DNA of 64,000 nucleotides, taken from positions 50,805 through 114,804 of the forward strand of contig UBUL01000014.1 of assembly GCA_900468625.1 (NCBI GenBank), written 5' to 3'. This stretch comes from Hyphomicrobiales bacterium (GTDB lineage: Bacteria; Pseudomonadota; Alphaproteobacteria; Rhizobiales; Rhizobiaceae). Shown one piece after another: positions 17,891-27,502 of the stretch (the first letter of the stretch is position 1; every line of letters begins with the position of its first letter). The notes below the pieces were generated by a model. That model searched no databases, had not been told where the DNA came from, and worked only from the letters and a program-made list of their open reading frames with translations. The position numbers and the translations under genes are program-made.

Positions 17891-20800
17891 TTAGTGGGAT
17901 ATTCGTTCGAAAAGCGGAAACCACTTGGCGCCCGGCGTCGACTTTGAATGCGATCGAAGAAGCGGGATGGTGTTGTTTGGAGTGTTCGTGGGGAAAACCA
18001 CCAGCAATCCCTGACCGCCGTACCCCAGCGGACGCCGTTTATCGATTTTGCTTCCGATGTCCTGGCACAATGCACGAGCACGTTCCCATTCGTCCTTTGA
18101 CGAGAAACCGGAAAAGTCGTCGGGGAGCGCGAGGGAACTGTTGTCAAGAACTTCAGCTGTTAAGAACCGAACGTCGATCTCATCGATCCTTGCAAATCTG
18201 TTCTCAAGCACCGTTTTCGCGGCAGGCGTCGATGCGATAGTTATCACACGCACCTTTAAGCCAGCCAATGCCGCTCTATTCCGGTCGATAAAGTCGGAGA
18301 CGTTCTCTGACAACGATCCCCCTGTTCCGGCGAGATCATCGATAATAACAACGGCCTGAGGGTTGCCGCCCGCCTTGATGAACTCGGCAAACCTTGCCTC
18401 GAAATCGACCTGGCTGATGATGTTTTTCGCAGAGATATTGCTTTCCTCCGCGAATACTGAGGCATAATTGCTGCCACTCTTCCCCTCTCCATCTACGTAT
18501 GTGACGATTATATCAACTCGCCGCTCGTTGCGCGCACGCAAGATGGGAACCTGCAATTCCGGGCGTATCATCTCGAAGGCGGCCCGGAGTCTTTCACGCA
18601 CTAGGACTTCGCTGAAGACCCGCGTCCGCTCGAGAAGCGTGAAAAGGACCCGCTGGTCCTTCAGGCTTGGCACCTGCTGATACCATGAACGGATTTCGTC
18701 GGTACCGATCTGCCTTCCACGGAAGGTCGGCCAGCGCTTCGCTAGGGCTACAACCTCTTCGGATTTGATCAGAGCCTTGTTTTCTTCTGCGATCGCCGAG
18801 TTGGCAAGTTCCTCGCTTAGGTTGTCGGCAATGAGTTGCTGGGCTCCCACATCCGCCAGCCACCTGCTGAAAATGGGAAGAACAAAACGGTATGTTCCGA
18901 CACTCTCGCTCAATACCCCGCGCTTTACGAAATCGTTCAGGACGCTTGCCACTTCTTGGTCTGTCAGGGAGGCGGCTTTCTTCGCCTGTACGTTCTCGAC
19001 ATTGAGTGGGATTCCCGCGCGCTGGCATCGAGCGGCAGCGACGAGCACCCTGCTTCTACGCAAAATATCGGGCTCTCGATCGTTGGTCGGGCGAGGAACA
19101 CCGTCTTGCCACAGATGGGCGAAAGAATTAGAACCAAGATTGGAAATCGCCGCTTCGGTGGCCATCCTCACCTCATCCGCCGTAATGTCCGTATCTCGCG
19201 CGGCTACAGCACTCTCCACCACCGCGGCGCATACGATCTTCGCGAAATATGGGTTCCCGTTAGACGCGTTGAAGACCTCCGCTATCGCATCCTCGTGCCA
19301 ATTCATGATCCCGGCAGTAGGCTTTCTCACCATCTCCTGGAAATCTGGCCACTCCTTCTCACGCGAGAAGTAGCTGAGATTGATGCGGCTGAAATTGTTC
19401 AGTTTTTGCCCTTGCCTATCCATAATGAAAGGCATGTTCTCGCCGCCCACGAGAATGAGGCAGATGTTATTCCGCCGCGAGATCGACCTCAGGTTTGCAA
19501 AAAATGTCTCTGCGAGGTTGCCCTGTAGAAATAATTCCTGAGGTATCTCGTCGAACTCGTCGACGACAATCAGAAAGCGCTTCTGTGGAGCAACCCTCGC
19601 TGCCAGTTCAGAAACGGTTACCAGTTGCGAAAGCGATCCCTCGTACTTGCCTGGCTCCAGCCGAACATCCGTGCCCAACGCGTCAAAAATAAACCGCTCT
19701 ATGTTTTGGCCAAGCGAGTTCATGCTCGCGGAAGGAGAAGCATGAGCGACATCCCCCCACAAAATATAGTGGCTACTCATAGAGCTGGTCGGGTCATGAT
19801 CTTCGGCAAACTTCGCAACAGCAGCCGCTAGCGATGTTTTGCCTACGCGTTTCTGCCCCGTGATATAAAACGGCTCCATCACTGTCCTGAGGAGCTTCGT
19901 TGCAGAAGTCCGGACCAGATCAGCCCTTCCGATAAAGCTTTCTCCATAGGCCACAGCAGTGCTATAGGGGGAAGAATACTCAAGGGTCGGCCAGTCGACG
20001 TTTACGTTCTGCGCATTTATTCTGAGCGTAAATTCCGCGGCTATCCTCTCGGGATTACCTATCTCGCCCCACTCCACCTGGAGAAGAATTTCGACTTCGG
20101 CAGAGGCCTCGACGATGAGCGTGTCCAGAACTACCGAGAAATCACCGGGTTTCACGCTACCTATATTCGTCGTGGAGTTGGCGAAGGTAACTCGATCGGA
20201 GGTCGGCAGGGCTTCTACTACGACGTCCAACGCTAGCCCCGCACCCTCGTTCCTGAGAGGAAGTACGATAGACAGCTCCCTTCCAAGCTCGTTGAGCGGA
20301 TAGCGTTTTGCCAAGGCATTGTTTACCCAGCCCTTCGTTATACGCGCTTGGTATTGGTTTTTGACTTTTTCGAGGAACGCGCTGACGCAGCGTCGAGCGG
20401 TGTTCAGAAGAGGCGAGAAAATTTCGTGCGCGAGGAACGAGCTGTGTTCGGCTATCAGCCTGGCGGTGTCATCGATAGTTCTACTGCAATCCTGATAATT
20501 TTGAAGGAAGGAGGAACCAAGCTCTTCCATCCGCTGCATTGACGTGAATAGCACCTCGGTCGCGCTTTTGAGGTCTTGCAGATGATACGGACCACAATAG
20601 GCTCTTACGATGCTATGATTCAGAATTCCGAGCACAGCTTTTCGAGCTGTCACGAGCGCATGTAGATCGCCGTAATTGGCCGTCAGTGGCTCCAAAAGAC
20701 CCAGAACAGTGCGGTGTCCGTTCGACAGCACAGCAAACTTTTCATATGTCTGCGACTTAGGCTTGAGTAACAGGAAGCTGCAGATATCGCCTATATTTTT

Positions 20801-21100
20801 CTCACAAATCTCTACGATTAGCCGCTCGATCTGATTATTGGCGTTCTGCTCAGGAATCAGACTGGGGACGGCAAGAAGCCGTATAAGTACGACCGACACA
20901 TCGCGTAAATGCTGGCCGGACCTGGATATATGATTGAGTTCTTCGGACAGAGAGCCGGTCGGCTCGTGCGGATTGAATCTATGCAACCAAGCCCTCAGCT
21001 GTACCCTGGCCTCGGATACCTCATTTCGCGCAATCAGATTCTCGATTAGGGAAATCATGTCTCCGTCGTGATTTCCATCTACGGCAGTCGGTTGTTGCAT
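17891..21100 (-). CDS. nSTAND-type ATPase fused to a C-terminal PRTase-like (PRTase-CE) domain
   Basis: About 1069 residues. The ATG at 21100 is preceded by GGGAGGGG. The N-terminal 380 residues are largely helical plus a beta-rich part and are unrecognised. An ATPase follows: Walker A GQKRVGKT (residues 415-422), Walker B FLIVVDEFDE (Asp about 514), and the STAND-like NGNPYFAKIV. A winged-helix region follows. The last ~180 residues carry a phosphoribosyltransferase PRPP-loop-like motif (VVIIDDLAGTGGSL, about 916-930) and end with TPNNTIPLL and WFPLFER, as in PRTase domains predicted in conflict systems. A phage-sensing effector is inferred. It lies 136 bases after the E1 gene on the same strand. 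Confidence 0.7.
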   Translation of the reverse strand: MQQPTAVDGNHDGDMISLIENLIARNEVSEARVQLRAWLHRFNPHEPTGSLSEELNHISRSGQHLRDVSVVLIRLLAVPSLIPEQNANNQIERLIVEICEKNIGDICSFLLLKPKSQTYEKFAVLSNGHRTVLGLLEPLTANYGDLHALVTARKAVLGILNHSIVRAYCGPYHLQDLKSATEVLFTSMQRMEELGSSFLQNYQDCSRTIDDTARLIAEHSSFLAHEIFSPLLNTARRCVSAFLEKVKNQYQARITKGWVNNALAKRYPLNELGRELSIVLPLRNEGAGLALDVVVEALPTSDRVTFANSTTNIGSVKPGDFSVVLDTLIVEASAEVEILLQVEWGEIGNPERIAAEFTLRINAQNVNVDWPTLEYSSPYSTAVAYGESFIGRADLVRTSATKLLRTVMEPFYITGQKRVGKTSLAAAVAKFAEDHDPTSSMSSHYILWGDVAHASPSASMNSLGQNIERFIFDALGTDVRLEPGKYEGSLSQLVTVSELAARVAPQKRFLIVVDEFDEIPQELFLQGNLAETFFANLRSISRRNNICLILVGGENMPFIMDRQGQKLNNFSRINLSYFSREKEWPDFQEMVRKPTAGIMNWHEDAIAEVFNASNGNPYFAKIVCAAVVESAVAARDTDITADEVRMATEAAISNLGSNSFAHLWQDGVPRPTNDREPDILRRSRVLVAAARCQRAGIPLNVENVQAKKAASLTDQEVASVLNDFVKRGVLSESVGTYRFVLPIFSRWLADVGAQQLIADNLSEELANSAIAEENKALIKSEEVVALAKRWPTFRGRQIGTDEIRSWYQQVPSLKDQRVLFTLLERTRVFSEVLVRERLRAAFEMIRPELQVPILRARNERRVDIIVTYVDGEGKSGSNYASVFAEESNISAKNIISQVDFEARFAEFIKAGGNPQAVVIIDDLAGTGGSLSENVSDFIDRNRAALAGLKVRVITIASTPAAKTVLENRFARIDEIDVRFLTAEVLDNSSLALPDDFSGFSSKDEWERARALCQDIGSKIDKRRPLGYGGQGLLVVFPTNTPNNTIPLLRSHSKSTPGAKWFPLFERISH

Positions 21101-21248
21101 ATCCCCTCCCAATTCAACTCCCGATAAATCCCCTTTCTCAGCCTGTATTGCAAGTCATTTGTCGTCTTGCATTTAATCGGGCTCATCCTCAATTTCTGCG
21201 ATTCGGTGCGTTGGTTGCCGTGTGCCCGGATGGGGCATCTGATTACCT

Positions 21249-22628
21249 TTAGTGATTTCGAGCATCGGGTCCTTCAACGAAGCCAAAAGCGTAAGGCGCG
21301 GAATTAGCGCTGGGAACGAGTTCCACGTCGTGGAGTAACAACGCGGAAACAGAGAGCACTTCAATACCCGTGCCTCCATGCAGTCGACGGAGGATTTCCG
21401 CGATCACCAGGCAGCCCGCTATCAATCCCACGAACGGCACGGCAATCGTGCGCGACGCCAATCGAACCAACCCGCATTCATCCATGCCCTCCTGGGCAAG
21501 CGAACTATATGCTCGGGCTGAGCGGAAGGACTCGTTGCCTTGACCGACCTGCTTGCTCCAGATGCTTCCGGCGCTTCTGGAAGCAGGAAAGGTGTGAAGG
21601 CCGATGCTGCGGAACGAGTCCAGGCCGGCCCCAAGCCCCGCCTCGACGACAAGGCCGAAGCCGGCATGCTCAACTGCCGCGCGGGCTTCCGGATTATCGA
21701 CACCACAAAGGGCGACACCCGGTTCCCACGAAGCCCTGCGGGTATGCTCTCCGAAGAGGCGTTCTTCGATGTCTGCTTCGAAACCGCGTTGTTCGAGCCA
21801 ACGCGCGATCACACGCGTCTTCTTCGCTCCGACATCATCAGAAAAGGACAGCAGGGACGTGCTGTGGTTCGAGATCGCGATACGATCGACATCCTGAAGC
21901 AACAGCTTGGTTTTACCACTGTCGCCGAAATCCAGCGAGGCGAGCGCCCAGACGAAAGCTTGTCCGAGATTGCCGAGTCCGATCAGCCACAAGGAAGACG
22001 GAAGGAAGGAAAGGTCCGGCTCGTCGATGTTGTCAAGCCAATCGTCCGTAAGGCTCCACAGCGACATGCCGAACGCGCGGCGGCCAGCAAGCGGGTGGGT
22101 TTTGGAAAGATAGGCAAAGGCCTCGGCGGCGCATGCGGCCGATGCAAGAACTGGGGCAAGCCCTATGGCGTGCGTCTCGTCGAGCCGGCGGCCGGACTTT
22201 GCCGTCGTGACGCCGCCACGCCAACCGGACCAGGTTAACCTCCATTGCGGCGCATCCGACGAGACGGGCGCAGCATCGCCGATTAGGGCAACCGGCCAAG
22301 TTGGGTTCGAGACGTCGTCGATCGTGAGTCTTCCTCCCAGTTCGACTACCACGTCGCGGATATTGCGGCCTGAATATAACGGAGTCGAAGCGAGGCATTT
22401 GGGAAGCCCCACAACCTCCACGCCGCCGAGGAATGTCCGGGTAGCCACGTTAACCAGGGTCAAAAGTGCGGTCTGCTCCAGGTCGGACGTCTCGATCGAA
22501 GACGCCACCCGGATCGAAAGTCTGAAGCTTTCCAGAATTCCCATGGCTTCGGCATGGCTGGAAGCCTTGCCACTGTCCATGAAGTACTTGGCGGTGCGAT
22601 GCAATTCGTCAGCGGAAATCGCGGGCAT
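21249..22628 (-). CDS. E1-like (ThiF/Uba superfamily) adenylyltransferase of a bacterial ubiquitin-like system
   Basis: About 459 residues. GGAG stands 6 bases before the ATG at 22628; a start at 22640 would overlap the JAB gene by 10 bases. The C-terminal half is the E1 Rossmann fold: GLGNLG (217-222), the acidic LLQDVD (Asp246), and KTRVIARWL. Cys385 in DECGLVRLASRTIAVPFVG is the probable thioester cysteine. The N-terminal 200 residues are an unrecognised domain. In this context it should adenylate the C-terminal glycine of the Ubl and pass it to the E2. It is the BilC-like part of the set. Confidence 0.82.
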   Translation of the reverse strand: MPAISADELHRTAKYFMDSGKASSHAEAMGILESFRLSIRVASSIETSDLEQTALLTLVNVATRTFLGGVEVVGLPKCLASTPLYSGRNIRDVVVELGGRLTIDDVSNPTWPVALIGDAAPVSSDAPQWRLTWSGWRGGVTTAKSGRRLDETHAIGLAPVLASAACAAEAFAYLSKTHPLAGRRAFGMSLWSLTDDWLDNIDEPDLSFLPSSLWLIGLGNLGQAFVWALASLDFGDSGKTKLLLQDVDRIAISNHSTSLLSFSDDVGAKKTRVIARWLEQRGFEADIEERLFGEHTRRASWEPGVALCGVDNPEARAAVEHAGFGLVVEAGLGAGLDSFRSIGLHTFPASRSAGSIWSKQVGQGNESFRSARAYSSLAQEGMDECGLVRLASRTIAVPFVGLIAGCLVIAEILRRLHGGTGIEVLSVSALLLHDVELVPSANSAPYAFGFVEGPDARNH

Positions 22629-22630
22629 GA

Positions 22631-23152
22631 TCAGCTCCATATGCCGATGTAGAAGAAATGCGAACTACGCAAGCCGGACTTGTCAGTCCACTGGTGTTCG
22701 CCGCGGTATTGGTAGATTCCGACCTTGGCCATATCGGTGGGCGGCCGGCTGAAATTCGGAACGATGAAGGCGATGTGGCCTGCGCGAGCCACCATCGGAT
22801 TTTCCTTGTCGGAATGGCTTTGTCCTGCACCTCCGGGATGCGTATGGACATCGGCGACAACGGTGAGGCCTCGCAACCGGCATCGCGCCCAAAGCCGCGA
22901 AAACGCGTCGCCATGGAGGATGCAGACACCGCTGTCATACGCCGCAGGATCGAGATCGTCGTAGTAGACGACTTCAGCTATCTTTCTGGAATCGCCGTCA
23001 ATGGTGCCGAGAAGAAACGCCCCTGCTTCATGCTCGCGCTCACCCCTGCGATCAAGTTCGGACAGGATCTGGCTCCAAAGGATCGGAGAGCAGCGGATGC
23101 GGTGATTAGGCGCAACGAACGCCCGTATAATCGCTCTGATGGAAAAGGTCAT
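22631..23152 (-). CDS. JAB/JAMM metallopeptidase (DUB-like, BilD-like)
   Basis: A 173-residue protein with a complete JAMM zinc site: Glu42 in HEAGAFLLG, then His103-x-His105-Pro and Ser112-x-x-Asp115. JAB peptidases in prokaryotic Ubl operons process the Ubl or remove it from targets. The ATG at 23152, with GGAGC 8 bases upstream, overlaps the E2 gene by 47 bases. A longer frame to 23548 runs antisense-like through the E2 gene in another phase and is not believed. It ends 2 bases before the preferred E1 start. Confidence 0.85.
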   Translation of the reverse strand: MTFSIRAIIRAFVAPNHRIRCSPILWSQILSELDRRGEREHEAGAFLLGTIDGDSRKIAEVVYYDDLDPAAYDSGVCILHGDAFSRLWARCRLRGLTVVADVHTHPGGAGQSHSDKENPMVARAGHIAFIVPNFSRPPTDMAKVGIYQYRGEHQWTDKSGLRSSHFFYIGIWS

Positions 23153-23591
23153 AGATTTGCTCCAGATATCCGATGATGCCGCGCTTGGGGTTCCACAAGC
23201 GGCTCGGATGTTCCGTCCGCCAGCCTTCGTGCCCTTCGATGGAGTAGCGGTCGCAGGGAAGATAAAGACATTCGCCGTTTCGCCATTCAGGACGGAATAC
23301 CGCCGCGACATGCGAACGCCCCGTCGGCCATTTGTCGGCTGCCAGAGGTTTTCCCACATCGACGTCCCAAGGCCGTGCGGTGACTGGGATTTGCGGATAG
23401 CCCGAACATTCGAAGCGGAAGCCGAATTGGGTGGGCGCGGTGCCACGAGTGGGCGCAGACACGGTAATCGTGACGTAGGGCCAGGAAAGCTCGACGAGCT
23501 TCCATTTCCCGTCGAACTGGCCGCTCCGGAAATCCGGGGCGGCAACATCGCGTTCCAACAAGAGGCGATCGGGAGGAAGGACCACGTTCAT
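23106..23591 (-). CDS. E2-like (UBC-fold) conjugating enzyme (BilB-like)
   Basis: A 161-residue protein with the prokaryotic E2 pattern: strands to about residue 65, the [11 protein letters not shown] loop equivalent to the E2 YPxxPP motif, LYLPCDRY with the likely catalytic Cys113 (Cys108 is the alternative), GHEGW, and a C-terminal helix region [19 protein letters not shown]. It begins one base after the Ubl stop (TGA-G-ATG), so the two are translationally coupled. It would accept the Ubl from E1 and hand it to a target. Confidence 0.8.
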   Translation of the reverse strand: MNVVLPPDRLLLERDVAAPDFRSGQFDGKWKLVELSWPYVTITVSAPTRGTAPTQFGFRFECSGYPQIPVTARPWDVDVGKPLAADKWPTGRSHVAAVFRPEWRNGECLYLPCDRYSIEGHEGWRTEHPSRLWNPKRGIIGYLEQIYDLFHQSDYTGVRCA

Positions 23592-23592
23592 C

Positions 23593-24084
23593 TCAGCCCT
23601 CGACGCGCTTCTCGGGAACGAGGTCGAAGCAGACGGAGCACGTATGATTGTCGGTCAGTTCCTGGAGCGTCGTGTCGCTCGACGGACGGCTGGTAGAATT
23701 GCAAAGCTGCAGCACGTGCTCGGCTGCATCCTTGGGATCGATCTTGAACTTGCGGACCGCCCATTCCTTTACCGCGCGGACACGCGTGCCCGGCGGGAAA
23801 CGATGTTCTTCCGAGTGTTCGAGATAGTTCACGGTCGCTGCCACGTGGCGACAACGGGTGATATGAATGCGTGTACCATCCTTCAGATCGCGCAAGATCT
23901 CGGCGAGTTCCTTTGAAAACGGCTCATCCGAGTCGCCGATGAAGATATGAGTGTCCTTATCGACTTCGATGGCCGCCGCAGCGAGAACTTCGAGAAGCTC
24001 GCTGACCGAAGCGGTCCTGCCGAGGAGGACCTCGATCAGCTCGCTGCGACCATGAGCCTGCAAAAACACGGTGATCGTGTCCAT
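23593..24084 (-). CDS. tandem ubiquitin-like protein (BilA-like Ubl)
   Basis: A 163-residue protein that reads as two beta-grasp units. The first (about 1-75) starts [11 protein letters not shown] and has the [11 protein letters not shown] helix. The second (about 72-163) starts [19 protein letters not shown], with a helix near [10 protein letters not shown]. It ends in Val-Glu-Gly directly before the stop, so the conjugation-competent glycine is already exposed and no proteolytic trimming would be needed. The E2 starts one base later. The multi-ubiquitin family assignment rests on the fold pattern and context; sequence identity to ubiquitin is low. Confidence 0.75.
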   Translation of the reverse strand: MDTITVFLQAHGRSELIEVLLGRTASVSELLEVLAAAAIEVDKDTHIFIGDSDEPFSKELAEILRDLKDGTRIHITRCRHVAATVNYLEHSEEHRFPPGTRVRAVKEWAVRKFKIDPKDAAEHVLQLCNSTSRPSSDTTLQELTDNHTCSVCFDLVPEKRVEG

Positions 24085-24158
24085 CTTTGCTTCCTTTCAT
24101 TAGGTCCGAATGACCCACATAAAGAAAGCGATCCGAGCCCCGAAAAATGGGGCGGGAT

Positions 24159-27100
24159 TTATCCGGTGCAGCGAAAATAATAGGGGCAATTCGGGCAGTG
24201 TCGGCGATCGGCGTTCTCGATGCCGAAGTCTCCAGCTTCGATCTGCGAGATCGCCTTCTGGTACTCGTTCAATGCCTTTCCAGCGCCATTCGCCGGTACC
24301 GGCACCCGTTCGCCCGTCGACAGATAAAGTGTCTCCACCTCGACCCTCATGCCGGGGTTCGCTAGCTCGGCACCTCGTCTTAGGATCGCGTAGATCGGCT
24401 TGTCGAGCTCCGATTTCGTCTTTCTGCCTGTCCGCAGCCTCTGGACGCAGACGGCGTTTCCCGCCTTGACGACCCTGTCGGGCGTCACGGTGATCCGCCG
24501 GCCGGAAATCGGAACCGACCATTCCAGCCGTTCGGCACCACCCGGTTCCGCGGTGGCGATCCCAGCCATCCTGCTGACCATCTCGCGGGCAATGTTCAGA
24601 TAGAAGCCCGCAAACCCGTGCGTCACCGGACCGTTGGCCAGCCAGACAGCTTCCAGGCGCTCGACGGCCATATTGGCGGAGACGCTTTGCCCCGATCGGA
24701 CCTGCTCCTCGATCCAATTCGCCGTCTGGTAGACGCAGCGGTGGAAGGCCACATATGGGGATTCGTCCTTCCCGCCCCGGAGCGCGTCCACGATCTGATA
24801 GCGATACCTTCGACCGCACTGAAGGTAAACGTCGAGATCGCTGACTGGGTAAACGTCGGCCCGGTGGCCGGCGCCGCTCGCGCCGGATGTATTCTCAATC
24901 TGCGAGATGTCAGACCCGCGTCTTACGACCAGTCTTTGACGCAACGGCGCGAGAAACGAGGACTCACTTGCTCCTCGCGACTTGTATTTTTCCGCGCGTG
25001 TCAGCGAAAGGTGGTCCCGCGCGCGGGATAGCGCCACGAAGAAGAGGCATTCCTCCTCCGCGGCATGTCCTTCACGGTCCATCGCAAGACGCTGAAGGCT
25101 GGTCGGCGGCGTATAGCGAACGCCCCGCCAGCTTCCCGGCATATAACCGGTAGCCAAACCCGGCAGATGCACGGCTTCGAATTCCAAGCCCTTGCTGCCG
25201 TGAATGGTCATGACGCGGACAGCGTCCATATCCGTCGCCTCGGAAGATATCGCCCGGTAAGCTGTATCCTCGTTTAGAGCCTCGATGCGCCGGATGCGTG
25301 CAAGGAATGATTTTCTGCTCGGGTCCGTCTTCAAACTGAACTCGCTACATACCTTCAGTAGCTGGTAGATCGCGACAAGCTTTTGCTGGGCGGAGGAGCT
25401 GTTGTTGTGCAGAAAGGGCTGGAGATAGGCACTTCGCTCGATCAGCCAGTGCGTCAGCAACATCCAAGGCGAGGCTTTTTCCAGACCCGCAAGCTCCGAT
25501 CCCAACTTGATGAGGCCCGAAGCGCCGGCGGCGGAAATCCCGGAAACCTCACCTGCCCTGCGAAGCCCTTCGAAAATAGTGAGGCTGTTCTCCTTGGCCC
25601 AGCCGACCAGACGCAGAGAATCCTCTTCGCCGACCCGGTAGTCCGACATCGCCGCCACCCGCGGCAATCCGACCGCTCCATGCTCTGCGTCGAGCGCCAG
25701 CAGCGAGAGCAGATCGCGGATTTCCTCCCGTTCGAAGAGGTCTCCGAGGTAGAGAAGCGGCACGCCGAGGCCCTCGAGCACACCGGTGATCCTGGAGAGC
25801 GTGAGATGGGATCGAGCCAGGATGACCTGGTTGGAGTAGTCGACGCCGCGTCTCTTGAGGTCGAAAATCTTGTCGCGGATCGCCGCGGCTTCGGCGACAA
25901 CCGTTGGAGCGATCGTCAGCGAAACATCGTCGGGCGGCTGTCCAGACGAGACCCCGCGCTGGACATTCCACGTGCCGCTCAACCCTGCTCCCCTGCCCAT
26001 CGAGGCAGAGAATGTTTCGAAGGCGCGCACGACCGGAGCGAGGGAGCGGTAGTTGTTTGCCAGAGCCCGACGTGTTCCACCGAAGTCCGCCACGAACCGC
26101 GTGACGTTGCTCGGTTCGGCTCCGCGGAACCTGTAGATTGACTGGCGGCCGTCGGCGACGACCCAGAGGTTCGCGCCGGTTTCCCTGATTGCACGGAGCA
26201 TCTCTGCGCTGGCGAAGTTAACGTCTTGATATTCGTCCACCAGGACCTGCGTGAACCCGGAAATGTAAGACCCCACGTCAGGGTTGTTGCGAATGAGCGA
26301 AACCGCCAGGCGAACGCAGTCCCCGAAATCGACAGCGTCACGCTCGACCAGACACTCCTCGTACATCCGGTAGATGGCGGCAATCTCCAGGGACCTTTCC
26401 GCCTTCTCGACATCTTCGTCCGTCGTCGCGGCGTGGCGATCAGCGGTGGCCGCAGCTGCCAGCTGCTCAGGCGTGACGAGCTCGTCCTTGCAGCGTGAGA
26501 TGACTTTCAGGACCTCGACGAGTTCGTACGCCGGCTCGTAGAGGTTCTGATAATATCGAAGGGGCAGGCGTTCGAGGTTGTCTTCCAGCAAGGCAAGCGA
26601 GGCAGCCTGATCCAGGACCTGGACGTTTGTCGTCCGTCGGAGCTGGGCCGGCCACTTCAATATGAGTTCGAGACCGAAGGCGTGGAACGTCCCTACCCAC
26701 ATCTCGATGGAGGCATTACCGTCCATCGCCGAGAGACGCTCGCGCATTTCCTCTGCGGCTTTCTTGGAGAACGTCAGTGCGAGGAATTCGCCCGAGGTTA
26801 CGCCCCGTCCTAGCAAATGCTCGATACGATAGATCAGAGTGCGGGTCTTGCCCGTTCCCGGTCCCGCATCCACGAGAAGCGGCCCTGCGTTCCAGGTCGC
26901 CGCGATCCTCTGACTTTCGTCGAGTTCTATCCGCGGGCCGGCGGCCGGCGTAGGCCCAGCCGGCGATAGCGGCGGGAGCATCAAAGCACGGACCATCTGG
27001 TTCATAACCAGGTTGAAGGGAAGCTCGAGTTCCTCGGCGACTTCCAAGACTCCCTTTCCATTTAGGTACTGCTCCCTGAGCCAGTCGGTCGGACAGAGCA

Positions 27101-27500
27101 ATTCGCCCGCGAAAATGTCAGCCTGCTGCTCCTTCCTCTCCCTGGGCGAATATCCCTCGACCTTGCCAGCTCCACTATCGACGTCGTCGCCATTAAGGCC
27201 GAAAGATGAATGCCGGACTTCGCTATGGGGATCGTTGTGCAGCCGGAAATGACCGATCTCGTGCGCGATCACCACGCGTTCATCGATCGGGTCCTGGCCG
27301 GGCGAGATGTTGACGATACAGGACAAGCGATCGAGCGATCCCAGAGTCCTCGCCCCCAGGTCGATATAACGCTTGTCTAGATCATCGTTTTCGAGTGCTG
27401 CGGTGATGATCGCCACAGCACTCCTGTCACCGCCGGAACTTTCAAGCGCCTGCAGGTGACATTCCCGTGCCTTTCGCCTTACGTCGCTCCAACTGTCCAT
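24159..27500 (-). CDS. ImmA/IrrE metallopeptidase - UvrD helicase - Fe-S nuclease-like fusion
   Basis: A 1113-residue fusion. The N-terminus is an ImmA/IrrE-type zinc peptidase: HEIGH (residues 80-84) and the third ligand region EQQADIFAGELL (Glu124). A superfamily 1 helicase follows: Walker A GPGTGKT (213-219), TFHAF, DEYQD Walker B (422-426), MTIHGSKGLEFEAVHLPG and VALSRARDHL. The C-terminal ~220 residues resemble an AddB/Cas4-like PD-(D/E)XK domain with an iron-sulphur cysteine pattern (CGRRYRY, then C1102-x2-C1105-x5-C1111). Its active-site lysine position reads RLRTG, so nuclease activity is doubtful. It lies between the regulator pair and the Ubl gene. Confidence 0.85.
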   Translation of the reverse strand: MDSWSDVRRKARECHLQALESSGGDRSAVAIITAALENDDLDKRYIDLGARTLGSLDRLSCIVNISPGQDPIDERVVIAHEIGHFRLHNDPHSEVRHSSFGLNGDDVDSGAGKVEGYSPRERKEQQADIFAGELLCPTDWLREQYLNGKGVLEVAEELELPFNLVMNQMVRALMLPPLSPAGPTPAAGPRIELDESQRIAATWNAGPLLVDAGPGTGKTRTLIYRIEHLLGRGVTSGEFLALTFSKKAAEEMRERLSAMDGNASIEMWVGTFHAFGLELILKWPAQLRRTTNVQVLDQAASLALLEDNLERLPLRYYQNLYEPAYELVEVLKVISRCKDELVTPEQLAAAATADRHAATTDEDVEKAERSLEIAAIYRMYEECLVERDAVDFGDCVRLAVSLIRNNPDVGSYISGFTQVLVDEYQDVNFASAEMLRAIRETGANLWVVADGRQSIYRFRGAEPSNVTRFVADFGGTRRALANNYRSLAPVVRAFETFSASMGRGAGLSGTWNVQRGVSSGQPPDDVSLTIAPTVVAEAAAIRDKIFDLKRRGVDYSNQVILARSHLTLSRITGVLEGLGVPLLYLGDLFEREEIRDLLSLLALDAEHGAVGLPRVAAMSDYRVGEEDSLRLVGWAKENSLTIFEGLRRAGEVSGISAAGASGLIKLGSELAGLEKASPWMLLTHWLIERSAYLQPFLHNNSSSAQQKLVAIYQLLKVCSEFSLKTDPSRKSFLARIRRIEALNEDTAYRAISSEATDMDAVRVMTIHGSKGLEFEAVHLPGLATGYMPGSWRGVRYTPPTSLQRLAMDREGHAAEEECLFFVALSRARDHLSLTRAEKYKSRGASESSFLAPLRQRLVVRRGSDISQIENTSGASGAGHRADVYPVSDLDVYLQCGRRYRYQIVDALRGGKDESPYVAFHRCVYQTANWIEEQVRSGQSVSANMAVERLEAVWLANGPVTHGFAGFYLNIAREMVSRMAGIATAEPGGAERLEWSVPISGRRITVTPDRVVKAGNAVCVQRLRTGRKTKSELDKPIYAILRRGAELANPGMRVEVETLYLSTGERVPVPANGAGKALNEYQKAISQIEAGDFGIENADRRHCPNCPYYFRCTG

Positions 27501-27502
27501 CG

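Noticed and set aside
23153..23548. N-terminal extension of the JAB protein
   Set aside because: It is low-complexity and serine/arginine/proline-rich because it reads the E2 gene in the wrong phase; a good ribosome-binding site supports 23152.
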